Shown: one piece after another, positions 25,819 to 38,071 of the stretch
Position numbering within the stretch: the stretch's first letter is position 1
How the letters are laid out: each line of letters starts with the position of its first letter
Assembly: GCF_029227915.1 (NCBI RefSeq)
Contig: NC_079884.1
Location: forward strand, 23,004,001-23,064,000
Source of the DNA: Hydractinia symbiolongicarpus
Taxonomy: Eukaryota > Cnidaria > Hydrozoa > Anthoathecata > Hydractiniidae
Length of the DNA stretch: 60,000 nt
Direction of reading: 5' to 3'
Program-made: the position numbers and the translations under genes
Notes under the pieces: model-generated
Seen by the model: the letters and a program-made list of their open reading frames with translations, nothing else
Databases searched by the model: none
Told to the model about the DNA's origin: nothing

Positions 25819-25946
25819 TAATGCATCGATTAAACACCCCCTTCTTATAAACGCCCCCCTTCTTATAAACGCCCCCCTTCGATTAAACGCCCCCTAAATA
25901 TCAAAATATTTAATAAACGCCCCCGGCGTTTAATCGATGCATTCCG
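25819..25946. mobile_element. Small foldback MITE with TTAAACGCCCC words
   Basis: The ends AATGCATCGATTAAAC and, inverted, GTTTAATCGATGCATT are nearly perfect inverses. Inside are tandem copies of CTTCTTATAAACGCCCCC and an inverted ATAAACGCCCCCGGCG stretch. The words resemble those of the intronic element at 3270-3703, so the two may be related families. Confidence 0.65.
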
Positions 25947-26360
25947 TTATTTTGAAAGAGTGTAATAAAGATGTGATACTACGATCAATATAATGCTAAC
26001 TGTTAGCTGAGTCAAAGTTGTAACTTAGTAAAAAAGCCACGGACGCATATTGCTAAGGGAGGATTGTTAAATTCGATACTCTGAAAACTGATCTTAGCAG
26101 AGGAACCACTGGGCATATTGCTAAAAAGAATGAGGTCAGATATGCTTCGTATTGGTATGTTTACATTTATATACTTACGTATTTACGAACTTGTACAACT
26201 CTGATAACTAACACTACTAAATACCGCGTTATTTTCTTCCTGTATGGAGTTTAGCAAATAAATGAGGTTATTTTCGGTTGAGCAATGCAAATCAGAGAAA
26301 AACAGTGATAATAATGCAAATTAAAATTTTTTGATGGCAATAGCGGTTCATGTTGTTACA

Positions 26361-26436
26361 CCCACAAATGTCGCAATCAACCATAAATGTCGCAACACCG
26401 CCCATAAATGTCGCACATCAACCATAAATGTCGCAA
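26361..26436. repeat. Tandem ATAAATGTCGCA repeat
   Basis: Four copies of (C)ATAAATGTCGCA, the first with CAAATGTCGCA, spaced 17-21 bp apart. A stray relative, CCATAAAGGTCGCAAAA, lies near 26584. Noncoding; probably part of a small decayed mobile element. Confidence 0.65.
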
Positions 26437-26619
26437 ACTTAACCATAACCCCTCAGTTATCATACCCAAAAAAGCCAAAGTTTAAATTTTGTATGCAAGA
26501 ATTAATTGTTAAGATATAAAGAGTTAAAAATTCTGTTTGAATAATATTGCAATGATAAATTTCGCGCAGAAATTGATGATCAGCCATAAAGGTCGCAAAA
26601 TTCACTGAGAGAAAAAGCA

Positions 26620-27870
26620 ATTCTTGAACAGAAATTTATGTTCAATGAACAAAGAGAACGTATACATGATGAGAATAAAAATAAAATGCTTGTTCGATAA
26701 TAAAATTTCTTTTAGTTTGAACCAATTTACACGCCGAACGTTCTAAAAAAATCATTGTTTCGGCCAAATGATTGCTAAAATTGCAAACCATCCATATTGC
26801 AGTGCTTTCAATGTTAAAAACGTTGCGTCCCAACTCTTTTGAGAGTATTTCTTTGAGTTCCAAAGAATTACTACTTTATCTAACCCCACTTAAATTTATC
26901 AAATCCTTAGCACGCATCCTCATACTCGCAGGAATCGCATTTTTCACAACTCTAAATAGCATGATATTTTCAATCAATAGATAGCAGGCAAGAGGTTATT
27001 TACATTCGGCATGGTATAATGTATTATTTTTCTTTTAGCAAGATACTTTCAATAAGAGCACCTCTTAGAGGTCATGAGATCCCTATTGAAATTTACATGT
27101 GGTTTGATATTTTGTCTACAGCCATATTTATGGGTTTAACAACTCGTTTTCTTCCTTAAATAAATAGAGACAATAGATAGGTTTAGCTATATCTGCAGAA
27201 ATACGTCAAGTTAATCAAATAAAAAGTTTAGCCCTTGTTGCTACGGTTTAAAACATCTTCGCAAAAGGTCGCGCCATTTTTAAGAATTACATTTTATTTC
27301 TTTTTATTTAGTTTCAACATTTAGCTAATGATGAAAATTTTTTTTAATTATTACGTTTCAAAATTCTCTTGTTCTCAAAATCTTTCTCAGTGAGTTCTCC
27401 CGCCTTTAATTCGCGTGTTCTTTTATTTAAAAATTCTAACAAAAATATAATTTTGAAAGAAATGATAAACAGATGCTTAGCTAAAAACAAAGCGTGGTAA
27501 AACTCATCTTTAAATGACCGCATCTTTTATAGTGTTGAATTAACACGTGGGCATTTAGGAAACAAAGAAGGTCAAAAGGAATATTATGAATAAAGCTTTT
27601 ATGTTTTGTCATCGTTTCAACAACTTTATATGATCCAGCATATCTTTTCCTTCGTAATACTATCTACTATGGCATCATACAATTCTTTTTGATCCGCGAA
27701 GGCGTTACGATGTTTATCTATATCATAAACTATTAAAAGAAAACAAAAAAGTTGTTTTCTAAGCCGGAGAATAGACGACCAGGTCAACCGAACATTAATT
27801 TGAGAACTCGTTAGTCATTAGTATATGCTGATATGCTTTCCGTGTCTGCACTGAACACCTAATAAAGTTT
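26620..27870. other. Region upstream of the 7TM receptor gene
   Basis: AT-rich, with no supported exon or repeat. No convincing TATA box or CAP site could be fixed for the receptor gene. Confidence 0.4.
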
Positions 27871-27873
27871 GTG

Positions 27874-28791
27874 ATGTCATTCGTTCAAGATGTGTTTACT
27901 CTCGTTCTCGTTTTATGGATTGCAAACACATGCGGGATGGGTTTTATCTGCTGGGAATGGATAAAAAGGCAAAAAAGAAGAAGATACTCCCCATACCTAC
28001 TGCTATCTATAGTTGGAAATTTCTTTCAATCGACTTGCTTTATTATAGTGTTATATTCATCCATCTGGGAATTTGAAGTGTCCAAAATCATTACCTGCAG
28101 GGCTTTTTCGACTTTTTATTTGTTACTTGCGACTAATATTAACTTATGGATGATGCTATTGGTTTTAGAAGTACACTGTAATATTTCTAATCAAGAAATA
28201 TGGCATTCGATCTTTAGGAAGCGCAAGAAAGTTATCTTAACATTGTTTATCATGTTGTTGCAAGCAACAGTAGCTAATTTACCTATACCATTTCAAACAC
28301 AATGTTCCGTTCCATACTTACCCAACTTTCATGTGACTTATGTATACAATTCTGCATACTTTATTCTAACCAGTCTCTTTCCATCTGTTGTTATAATAAT
28401 TACAGTGGGAAAGATTATCGCAGGATGTTATGGGAGAAACCATAACTGGAGGAATGATAGTGATATATTTAATGCAAAGAAAATGGATAAAGTTTACTTT
28501 TGTGTTTTGGTGAGTTTTCATGTTTGTTGTCATCAGTCATGGATGATTTATAAACTTTCATCAGAGTTTAAGTTAATGGAAGCGAGTAAAACGGCTGAAG
28601 TTATTCTAATTATTTTAAAAACATTTTCAATATTATGGTCCAGCATTACTTATCGTTGTGTTACTACTGCTCACAGAATCATTAAGAAACAGTGGTGTAA
28701 AGAGGAACATATGTTTAACAATACAGGAATTGTTCTGAGAAATCGTCACATAATTCAAAGTAGCAGAAACAGAAATGCAGATGTCATATAA
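27874..28791 (+). CDS. Divergent rhodopsin-like 7TM receptor, intronless
   Basis: A single 305-residue frame; I take the ATG at 27874. Seven hydrophobic segments can be placed: about 7-29, 41-64, 74-100, 119-140, 156-184, 205-228 and 242-263. Cys75 at the top of TM3 and Cys144 in the second extracellular loop can form the usual class A disulfide, and Pro170 sits in TM5 as expected. Basic loops (KRQKRRR at 31-37, RKRKK at 115-119) fit cytoplasmic sides. The signatures are degenerate: no Asp in TM2, EVH (99-101) where DRY is expected, no CWxP in TM6 (CCHQSW instead), and SSITY (256-260) in place of NPxxY. The C-terminal tail is about 40 residues and polar. It is most likely an orphan plasma-membrane receptor of a lineage-expanded family; ligand unknown. 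Intronless genes are common in such expansions. Confidence 0.8.
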   Translation: MSFVQDVFTLVLVLWIANTCGMGFICWEWIKRQKRRRYSPYLLLSIVGNFFQSTCFIIVLYSSIWEFEVSKIITCRAFSTFYLLLATNINLWMMLLVLEVHCNISNQEIWHSIFRKRKKVILTLFIMLLQATVANLPIPFQTQCSVPYLPNFHVTYVYNSAYFILTSLFPSVVIIITVGKIIAGCYGRNHNWRNDSDIFNAKKMDKVYFCVLVSFHVCCHQSWMIYKLSSEFKLMEASKTAEVILIILKTFSILWSSITYRCVTTAHRIIKKQWCKEEHMFNNTGIVLRNRHIIQSSRNRNADVI

Positions 28792-31700
28792 GCTGCCGAT
28801 TTCCAAGCAGTACATTAACTCAAATGAGGCAAAATAAGTAGCTGGTAGTGATAATACGAGAAATGTGGCTTAATGTCAAAGATACCTCAAGGGAAGAAAA
28901 AGATGCAAAAGAAGAGACTAGTGGAAGAAAGTAATGTGGAACTAATGAGTCCAACTCATCTGCAAATTTTTTGGAAGTTTAGTACACAATCTAATTTACG
29001 CATTGGATTTAAGCAAAACAATAGCTAAATGGTTACTATTTTAATTTTTCTTTAATTCAGCAAGTTTAATGTAACATCCACAACTTTTTGTTCTGCATTT
29101 TAAACAATTTACGAGGTCCTATTCCCTTGAATTGTGCAATCTTTTCTTTCGCAAAAAATTTCTTCCCTAAGGTAAAAAAAAGTGACCGCAACATTTTACA
29201 AATCTAACAAGACTTAATAATAGAAAAAAAGGTTGGTTATGGAAAGTTTAAATCGCGAGACTAAATGTGATTATGTAACAATGACTCTTAAATTGCCTCA
29301 TAGTTCGCAAGTATAAAAAAAATTATTTAAATTTTTGATTAGTCAAAGATGTAGTTCCAGTCTGAGGTATTTTTTTAATCATGTTTATTTGAGGTTTGTT
29401 ATTTTATTTTTATACATAATTTTAAATCCGTTTTTTTGGCAACAATCGGTTTTTGCCATATTTTTTTCTCTTTTTTTCCCTGAGAAAAATAAACTTTGGA
29501 ATTGTCACTCTCTCATTTTTCAGGTATTATCTGTCTCGTGTTGTTTAAGAGCTGACAAATGGAAAATCAGACATTTGCTTTGGTTTTATAAACATGTACC
29601 GGCTACTAATGTGTAAATACAGCTATAATTATCACATAAAAAGAAGTTCCTAAGCCTTTAATTTTTCCCGCATTTTTTTTATCCTCGTTCTATTTTATAC
29701 CTTTCCCATAAAGCATCTCAGGCTACTTAAGGCCAGTCCTTTTTTATTTCGCTGTCATTTTCAATATCTCAAGTTATGAAGAATCTGGCATAATTTATTG
29801 GGCACCATACCATTATATGAATACCAAAACGCAGAATTAAATTTTTCTGAAAAATTTCCATGACGTCAAATGCCAAAAACGCACTTTGCCCGCGTTTTTT
29901 CCAAGCAATTTTCCGTATCATTGAACAATTACGATTTTTGCGAGAAAGGGTGTAAAAGCGCGTCTTACGTGGTCTATTTACAGGACATCCCTTGACTAAG
30001 TTTATATAAATCGCCAAAATGTCGAAAAAGCGCATTCTAGTAAATCTAAAGCTATTTTTTGGAATTGAGAATCATAATATCTACGCGGGGGAGGTAGGTA
30101 TATTAATTCAGTACAGAGTGTTCTAAAAACAACAACACTTGCTTTGCTGCTACACCCCCGCGAAATTAAAGATCGTTTAATGATGCGGGCCCATATAAAA
30201 GAGATAAAAATCACAAAATTTAGGTGAAACAACTGGCTTACAGAATAAAACAAGTTGAATTTCCAAGTACAACACAAAAATTATAGTAGGTTATAGTAGG
30301 TTCGGAACGAAAAACTGTCCTTTACATGTTTGAGGTAAAAAAACGTCGCTGAGTACTTGTCTGAAATCCAAAAATTTTTATTAAAAAAGATCTTTTTTCA
30401 AAGCACGACGGTTTTTTTAGGGAAAATTGAGATGATATACACGGACCTGTACAAACCCGATAATATGCTTGGTAGATAATTAAACATTATAATGTGAAAT
30501 ATAAATGAATGCAGCTGCCTTATTAGAAGCAAAAACATGCTAAAAGAGTGTAAATCAGGAGCCGTGAAAGAGTCATAAAGATTTGAAAATTTGCTTCTTA
30601 AGAGCTATTTTTTTTACAAGGAAAGTGCTCCTCTCATAGAGAAGTTATAATAAATGTATAGCTCATGATATGACCTTAGAAAAATAAAGACACACTTTAA
30701 ATATTTGAAATCTACGATACAGTATCGGTACATATGGTAGAAGACCTTGATGTACCCATTTTTGAACATACCGGACATTACTTCTAAAATCATGCTGGTT
30801 TCGATGTGTTTTTTAAATTTCGTGCACTCACAAAAAAAAGATTTTGAAAGAGTGAATAAAATGAATAATAATTGTTCTTCTTATTTTGACAAACAGGTTG
30901 TTTTTATATTCCGAAAGTGCTTGCATGATTTTTTCCCTGAAGTGTGTGGTTGGACTGTTTCGTAATAATTCTATGATTATAATCACTCCTTATCAATAAG
31001 GTGAAATTAATTCGATCAAATTGCACTTTATAGAAACAAAACAAAACTGTAAAAGATTTAAAAATAAATATTTTGGATATTACTGAAAACATATTTTACA
31101 CTTTTAAAATAACATGGGTAAAAAGTAAATAGGCAAATAGGTAATTAAAAATAGCAGCTCGAAGTGTAGAACAAGTTTATGTTATTTGGACGTGACAAAA
31201 TAAACATACATGACTTTCTAAGTGGTATGCTAATTATGAAGTTTCCATGGCCAATTAATTTGAGTCATTATTCCATTGAGATTAATACTTAATTTTCCTC
31301 GCAATATTACCTGTCAAAAATAATTTTGGGACGTTTTTCCGGAAATGATGTATTATGAATTCGTTGCCGATATAATTGTTTTGAGTAATGAAAAAGACTG
31401 GTGATAATTGTGTACGAAAATAAAAAAATATCTTTTTAAAACGGTCTTGGCCTTTCAAGCAAGCAATAAATTGAAAATTAAGCTTATACCTGTTTCTATG
31501 CTTTCTGATTGGCTAAACCTATCCTTCTGATTGGCTTAACCGTTCCTAAAAACCCGTCGTCAAAAAAAATGGCAGCTTAAAATGTAAACAAACCCGAGAA
31601 TAATACAAATTAAAAAGATCACTTTTTTTCCAAGCGCAACTTTGGTTAGAAATAAAACTACGCCTTTGCTTGTAGCTAATTATACACACAATTAAAATCT

Positions 31701-33580
31701 GAAAACACCGTGGAGTTGATTAGAAAAAATAGATACACTTTTTTACTCTCATTTAAACAAATTTTGGAGAGTTATTAAAATTTGTTTAAATGACTTTTTC
31801 GAAAACGCCAAAACACGTCATAGCAAGTCTCATATGAATGAACAAATCGAAAATTTTACGTGGGTAATGATTCCTTATGACATTTTCTAACATCTTTTTT
31901 TGCCTCATAGATTGTTTGCTGGCACTTACATGCCTTAAGGGTTGTTTACTTCTGAGCTAAATCTAAGCCTCGATATTCTTATAATGCTATGCATGAAATC
32001 CTGTACCTTGAATTTCTGAATTTCTGATGTCATTTACAAATCTGCAAAAAACTAGCTGTAGTGGTATACGGTGTATATTTTTATCGTCAAATCTCACTAA
32101 ATAGCTATTTCGGAACTCGAAAAAATATTATATTTTTTGCTTAGCTGGCTAAAATATACCCACTGTATATTTGAGATCAAAATCCATTTTGCAACAAACA
32201 TTTTATTATTTTGGGGGGTTGAAGCAAATTTTGTAGGTTAAAAGACTAATTTTTTTCTACCAATGCTTAGGAACAATTTCAAGATTTTGTCTAATCACTT
32301 TGATTGGAGCACTGTAAGTAAAACTCACATAAGTAGTCCTATTGAGGACTGCAAAATGATCTGAAAAGTATAGGGCGACGAATTATGTAGTTATTTGAAC
32401 ACATAAGCTACATGAAAGTCATTTACCAGAATTGTTTTTACTATCATACATAAAAAATTGATTAAAAAAACGTAAACAAGAAATTCATACAATAGAACAG
32501 CTTGAATTTTGTAAAAATAATCTACGGCAATAACAGAGCTGTTAGGGTAGGTAAGCCCACGTAATGCAACCAAAAAGTAAAATTTTGGCTTAATAAAATT
32601 TAAAATGGTTCAAGATCGTAAAGAAAATTTGTGAAATTTATCTCTACCTTGTATCATTTTGGGCTATATATTTAAAATTAAATATGGTGGAAGATCTTTG
32701 AAATATGCGAAATATGCGTAAATAGCTAGTATCATTTTTGTCAACACAAACTTTTTTAATAAAATAAGCTAGTTTTTGTCTGTTTGCGTTTTCATAAAGT
32801 CAACATGTAAACAGTTTTCTTTTCTTTTGTCATATTCTTTCCTGCGTTAATTTTTCTCATTCAGGTGCAATGTAACCATGGCAGCACTGTTTGGCAGCAC
32901 GCTTTTATAAATCTTAGGCTGAGCATGATACAACAAATCGGTTTTAATAAAACTAACTGTACGTTTTTGTACAAAACTCATTAATCACGTCTTCACGGGA
33001 CTTCTTTAATCTTAAGAATACATAACACAACCAAATCGTTATTTTTATGAAATTTTTCATTTTTATACCATTGGAAAGCTTAAAATTCAAGGAGTATTAA
33101 TCCTCAATTAATATATAAAAAAATATATAAAATATAAAACATTCTTTCTCACTTTTTTTCAGTAAAATTTACTTTGTTTATAAAGTTTAAAACTCACTAT
33201 CTCAAAAACCATTTTTGCTTGATACACCTCTACGTTTTAGGCTAAGGTTTTAGGTACAAGTATTCATGAACAAGGAAGCAAAATCAAAATATTGATGTTC
33301 TGGCTATACTGAGTCTCAAACTTTGTCTGTTTAAGATTTTTTCACAGTGTGTAGGTAAAAATTTCCAACGGAGCAAGGAAAGCAACATTTTCATATAAAT
33401 TCGGAAAGTATAACTTAAAAAGAAAAACAGAGACAATGTTTGAGCTAGTAGACTTAAAAAGTTTAATATTTATGAGTTATGCTTTAAATGTCTTTACCTT
33501 CTACGCTCGATGTTTGGAAAATCCAAAAAGAAATTCGATAATTATTTACGTCTTCTTAGTTTATTTTTTTATAACAAAAA
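28792..33580. other. Intergenic stretch with no supported gene
   Basis: AT-rich sequence with scattered short frames that are hydrophobic or low in complexity. A tandem pair of TTCTGATTGGCT (31503-31514 and 31525-31536), inverted CCAAT-type words, is the only site-like feature I noted. No gene starts nearby. Confidence 0.4.
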
Positions 33581-33587
33581 AACCCCA

Positions 33588-33968
33588 CATTATTTGATAG
33601 GAAATCTATCTAGCTTTTAAAAAATATATACTTTTATATACTTCTATTTTGCAGTTTAGGAAATATAGACAGTGTTCTTAACATGGGTAATGGGTGTTTC
33701 ATGTTACCTTAAACACTGATTCTAAAGAAAAGTGTTGACTGTTTTTACAATTATTATAACCATAAGAAAACGTTAAAAATATTCATATTTTAAAACCCTG
33801 TCATCACTGTGAGGATCTTTTTACTTTTCTTCAGAATCAGTGTGTGAGGACACATAAAACACTTATTATCCATGTTTAGAATACTGTCTATATTTTCTAA
33901 ACTACGAAATAAAAGTATGTAAAAGTGTAGATTTTCTAAAAACTAGTTAAATTTCCCAATAAATACTA
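33588..33968. mobile_element. Foldback MITE, arms about 145 bp
   Basis: Left arm about 33588-33735, right arm about 33827-33968, loop about 90 bp. Matching words, right arm inverted: TTTAGGAAATATAGACAGTG against TTTAGAAAATATAGACAGTA, and ACACTGATTCTAAAGAAAAG against ACACTGATTCTGAAGAAAAG. The arms match well over nearly their whole length. No coding frame and no obvious target duplication. Confidence 0.7.
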
Positions 33969-35020
33969 TTCCAATAAGCAAGAAAAATAAGGCTTTAACA
34001 ATAGCATCCCATCTTAATTATCTTAGCCTACAGTGCTTTTAAATATAGAATAATAGATTATAATAATAGATATAATAATAGATAATATAATAAAACAAAA
34101 CACTCCTTGTATAATAAACATTATTGTAAGATTCAAAAGATCTTCTCAAGGAGAGATGTCTAATATCTAATTCTCAACTGGAATACTAATAAATACTGTG
34201 CAGTAATAGGGATGACAGTATCCAAGTTAATTCCTTACCTTCAAACATATATGATGTGTAGATTTTGCTGTTTGTACTATCGGTTTTTATTAAATCCTGT
34301 TCCCACCACTAGCATATTATAATAAAAATAAAACTATCTACTGCGCATGCAAGAAGAGTGTCTGCCCATTCACTAGAGGTTGGGGTGTGCTTCTACTGTG
34401 TCTGTCGTAATTGAACTGAATTACCTAGCATAGAAGTTTTAATTAAAAAAAAGTTGTGTCGCTAGGATAAAGAATGATGTCTTATAGCTTTCAGTGTGGT
34501 TTCTCTGCAGCACGTATGACTGATTAAGAAAGCCAATACGAAAAGAACCATTCATTCACACAACACGTTCCATAATATTTAGTTATGGTAACAAACGTGG
34601 CAAACCCAAGTCTTTACGGCTTTTCTCTAGTTGTGGCTTTGAATTGAAAGTATGGTTGTTTGTTGTAACTCTTTAGAAGGGAGTATACAAATAGCTTTCT
34701 TAAAAACTAAAACCACCGTATATCATTGATTATTAGATGGAATTTTCAAACGCACTTCCTGATAATATATCGCCAAATCCGGACAAATTTGTCAGTCAAA
34801 CATGAATCTAAGGTTAAATACATGGACAGATAAATGTAACATTCTGCCCATATTAAAAAATATGTCTCTTATAGATATTCATAATAATGACTTGTTAGGC
34901 GAGTTAATGTTAATCTTTTCAACCTAGGAAATATTATCTATTTTTCCCCGAACTTCCATATTTGTTGAAACATTGATAATTCTTGTGATCGTTGATTTAT
35001 TATAGCTAAACTAGCATATA

Positions 35021-35195
35021 CAGTGGAATCTCTCTATATCGAACTCGCAAAGGACGAAAACATTTGTTCAAGATAGAGAAAGTTCGAGATAAAGAAAGGA
35101 AAATACCTTAGGCGGACCACAAAGGGACCAACACTTTAGTTCGAGATAGTGAGAAGTTCGAGATAGAAACTAGTCAAAATAGAGATGTTCCAGTG
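35021..35195. mobile_element. Short MITE with 'TTCGAGATAGAG' words
   Basis: The left end CAGTGGAATCTCTCTATATC follows a TA. The right end, inverted, begins CACTGGAACATCTCTATTTT. Inside are several copies of AGTTCGAGATAGA or its variants. It is the same architecture as the TA-flanked elements at 5497-6000 and 52574-53078, but with a different internal word. Confidence 0.6.
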
Positions 35196-35678
35196 TGTGT
35201 AAATTCTTAACTCCTTTGCGTCAGAAAGTCCTGTTTTGGTGGTATTATTGTCACAGTAATACACATTCTAATTATCGTCTTCTTTTGTAAGCCTTGGTTT
35301 TAATCAAAAACCAATTACACCATATATAAATAAACTGTCCTAGGAGATTTTTTATTTACACTATGATTTTCGGACGTTTTCGAAATTTTTTAGATTGTGG
35401 TGAGATTTTAAATATTCTTCAATTTCAGTAAATTGTTTTAAAAAAAGTAGTCAGTGATCCAAACATAATAGTGAGAAATTCTGGAAGCGTATATTAATTA
35501 ATACTTCTACAAAAATCAAAATCACCAGCAGATGATGCAACAAAGGCATGTAGGAAATCAATCAGATATCTTTTTAATTTGGTCTCTCATCATAGGCTGT
35601 TTTGGTTTGTTTGTTTTAGAAATGAGAATTAAGTCATAATGGTTTTCACCCCCACCTTTTTTTATCTGGTGTTCTAAA

Positions 35679-35843
35679 TTCCTCATTCTTGCCATACAAA
35701 TAATAATATTCATGTAATATTTAAAACAGTCACAAACAACCACGCAATCTCATCAACCGTGTAATAAGTTCTGCATCACAAGGAAAACGGAAACAAAACA
35801 AGGAATCAGACAGGCCGGCTGTCAGAAAATAGACTTACGTGTA
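35679..35843 (+). repeat. Duplicated noncoding segment, copy 1
   Basis: It begins CCTCATTCTTGCCATACAAA and runs through ACAACCACGCAATCTCATCA and GGAAACAAAACAAGGAATCA. It matches 43091-43253 in the same orientation with scattered substitutions. Weaker similarity continues to about 36030. No open frame is conserved between the copies. Confidence 0.7.
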
Positions 35844-36430
35844 AAAGATATTAATAATGTGAATTGAATTCAATACGTAAATGTCTAGCTTATTATACCT
35901 TTGCGAAATCATGGAAATATTTTTTGCGTGCAACACAGTTTGTCTATCGTTCTATCTGTTAAATTTTGTGTTGTTTATAACTCGTTAGAAGCAACATTAT
36001 TCTGATTTTCCCTTGCATCTTTAGCAGCAGTTTGCCCACACCCAACCTACCAACAAACAGATAATTAAACAGCCACACGCAGACAGGCTTGTTATTTTTG
36101 CTGAAGTAAACAGTCAGAGTAAAATCTAATATTAAAATCAACTCTCAGGTTTTAAAAACCCGCCACATGCGGTATGTGGAAATATCTTAATTTTGAAAGC
36201 AATATGCGCCATTTTAAAAGAGCAAAATACACTTATAGCAAAATCCGATAATTGTTTCAAATAAAATAAGCGAAACAATGGCATCATTTAAACGTGAAAT
36301 TCCTGTTTTAGCTAATACTAACGCTTATAAGAAAAAACTTGCAATGCTAAATTTCGATAAAAATAAGAAACTTGAAGGAAGATTTGAATTTTAGGTCATA
36401 ATATAATTCCATAAAATGAAGGAAATTTCA

Positions 36431-36660
36431 GCTGGCGCGTGGTCTTGTGGTTATGGAATTCCCTTCATAGTTACAAGGTTCATGGTTCGGTCCACAGCGC
36501 GTGCATGTTTAGCAAGTACCTTTGCCATAGCCCGGGTCAACCCACGCTATGTGAAGGAAATTCTAGTTAATGTTTATATTTAGGCAGGACCCACATTAAT
36601 AAGAGTGCTTCCAACACTGAAGTAGCTAAAACCTGTATAAATACTTGGCATACAAATAAT
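36431..36660 (+). repeat. tRNA-derived SINE, copy 1
   Basis: The head GCTGGCGCGTGGTCTTGTGG holds an A-box-like stretch, and GGTTCGGTCC at about 36484 is a near-consensus B box. The body (TCCACAGCGCGTGCATGTTTAGCAAG and onward) matches the copy at 53823-54055. It ends in AT-rich sequence, and no cloverleaf can be completed. RNA polymerase III promoter boxes with a non-tRNA body are the mark of a SINE. Confidence 0.6.
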
Positions 36661-37587
36661 GATACTTTGAAGTGACTAACCGCCTTGAAATAAACCACCC
36701 AAAATACTATCACATTTTTTCAAAATCTAATTAATTTTTTTTCCGTTTTGTTGATTACTCATACTCTCGAAAAGTCGTTATTTCGGGTTGTCTGGTTTGC
36801 GCTTTAAATAAGTATATAACATAAATTTCAATAGCGAAGAAAGAATAACACAATTTTTGGGTTAAAGAAAGCATTTATTCTAATCCTCCTTGAAAATAAT
36901 TATATGCCATACCATAAATCTACGCAAAATCTAGCATTAATTCCCTTAGACGAAAACCAAAAAAAATTTGCAATAAATAAATTTCGAATGCAACGATATT
37001 GGTATGCAATCAAGAATAATTAAAATAATATATAATGCTGCAAATCTGACAAACACGCAAGTTATTAAGGAAATGCGAAATGCACTTGTTAAAAAATTAC
37101 TCTCCTCCGCATAAATGCGGAAAATAATTCATTTTCTTGTGCGCAATTACGTCCTAATTTTCTTTTTTTTTTATAGTAATATTACCAAAAAATAATTACT
37201 TGTTCCTATTTTTCAAAGTAACCATATAAAACTTTATTTAAAGAACCGGAAACATTTCATCTCAACCAAGACAGTATGTGGCTATTATAGGAATGACAAC
37301 ATTGTGCCAAATTGAAAAGGCATTTTTCTGTTGACGTCAATATTACCATTGTTACCATCAGTAAAATAATGGGCTTTAATAAAGCATAGAGTATACGAAT
37401 TATAAAATCATTATGTTGCATGGAGATTTTTTCTTCTATTTATAATACTGGAATGTCACGTCTTTTCCACAAACATTGTAAGCAGCTCATTTTGTTTATC
37501 TCAATTTTTCCGTTTTACTGAAATGACTCCCTCGGGACCCAACCCAAAAATATGCTACCTGCATCCTGTTTTCAATTCTGCACTAGC

Positions 37588-37595
37588 TATAAAAG
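37588..37595 (+). promoter_or_regulatory. TATA box of the 402-residue protein gene
   Basis: TATAAAAG in a typical context, followed about 25-30 bases later by a plausible transcription start near 37615-37625. The 5' UTR exon then runs to 37667, where a CAG/GTAATG donor begins the intron 37668-38043. Confidence 0.7.
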
Positions 37596-38071
37596 GAGGC
37601 AGTCTTCATCAAAATTTTATTATTCAGCTTACATCAACACTTGAGTCTTCATTCAAAATTATTACAGGTAATGTTTTATATAAAGCTTAATAAATTAAAA
37701 TTATCTTTCTGCATCATTTGAATCTGGTTTAGTTACTCGGTTTAGGTTTTCGGAATATATAGAAATGTCTTTCATAAGGTCATAATTTAGTAAATTCCCT
37801 TAACTAGTTCTCAATAAATTTGTCATACATTGTTCTCCGGTTCCAGATTAATTCAGAAACAATAAAATTTCAAGGATCTTTTTTTATACTAAAGGCAGCT
37901 ATTTGACTTAGCATCTATCTCATAAAAAATGTTTGTGGTACACTCATTTCTCCCTAAATCCTGAAATAAAACTGATAAAATTGATAAATATTACTGTGGA
38001 TTGTATTTATGTAGCTCTACAATTTATTTCTAATTTTTTTTAGGAAGCACCAGTACAGCTTATAGCTTACT

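Noticed and set aside
25819-26436. CRISPR-like array of short repeats
   Set aside because: Eukaryotic context, irregular spacing, and inverted ends typical of small transposons.
29335-29616. Hydrophobic 93-codon frame
   Set aside because: Made of T-rich low-complexity DNA, which gives Phe/Leu-rich peptides by chance; no splice or family support.
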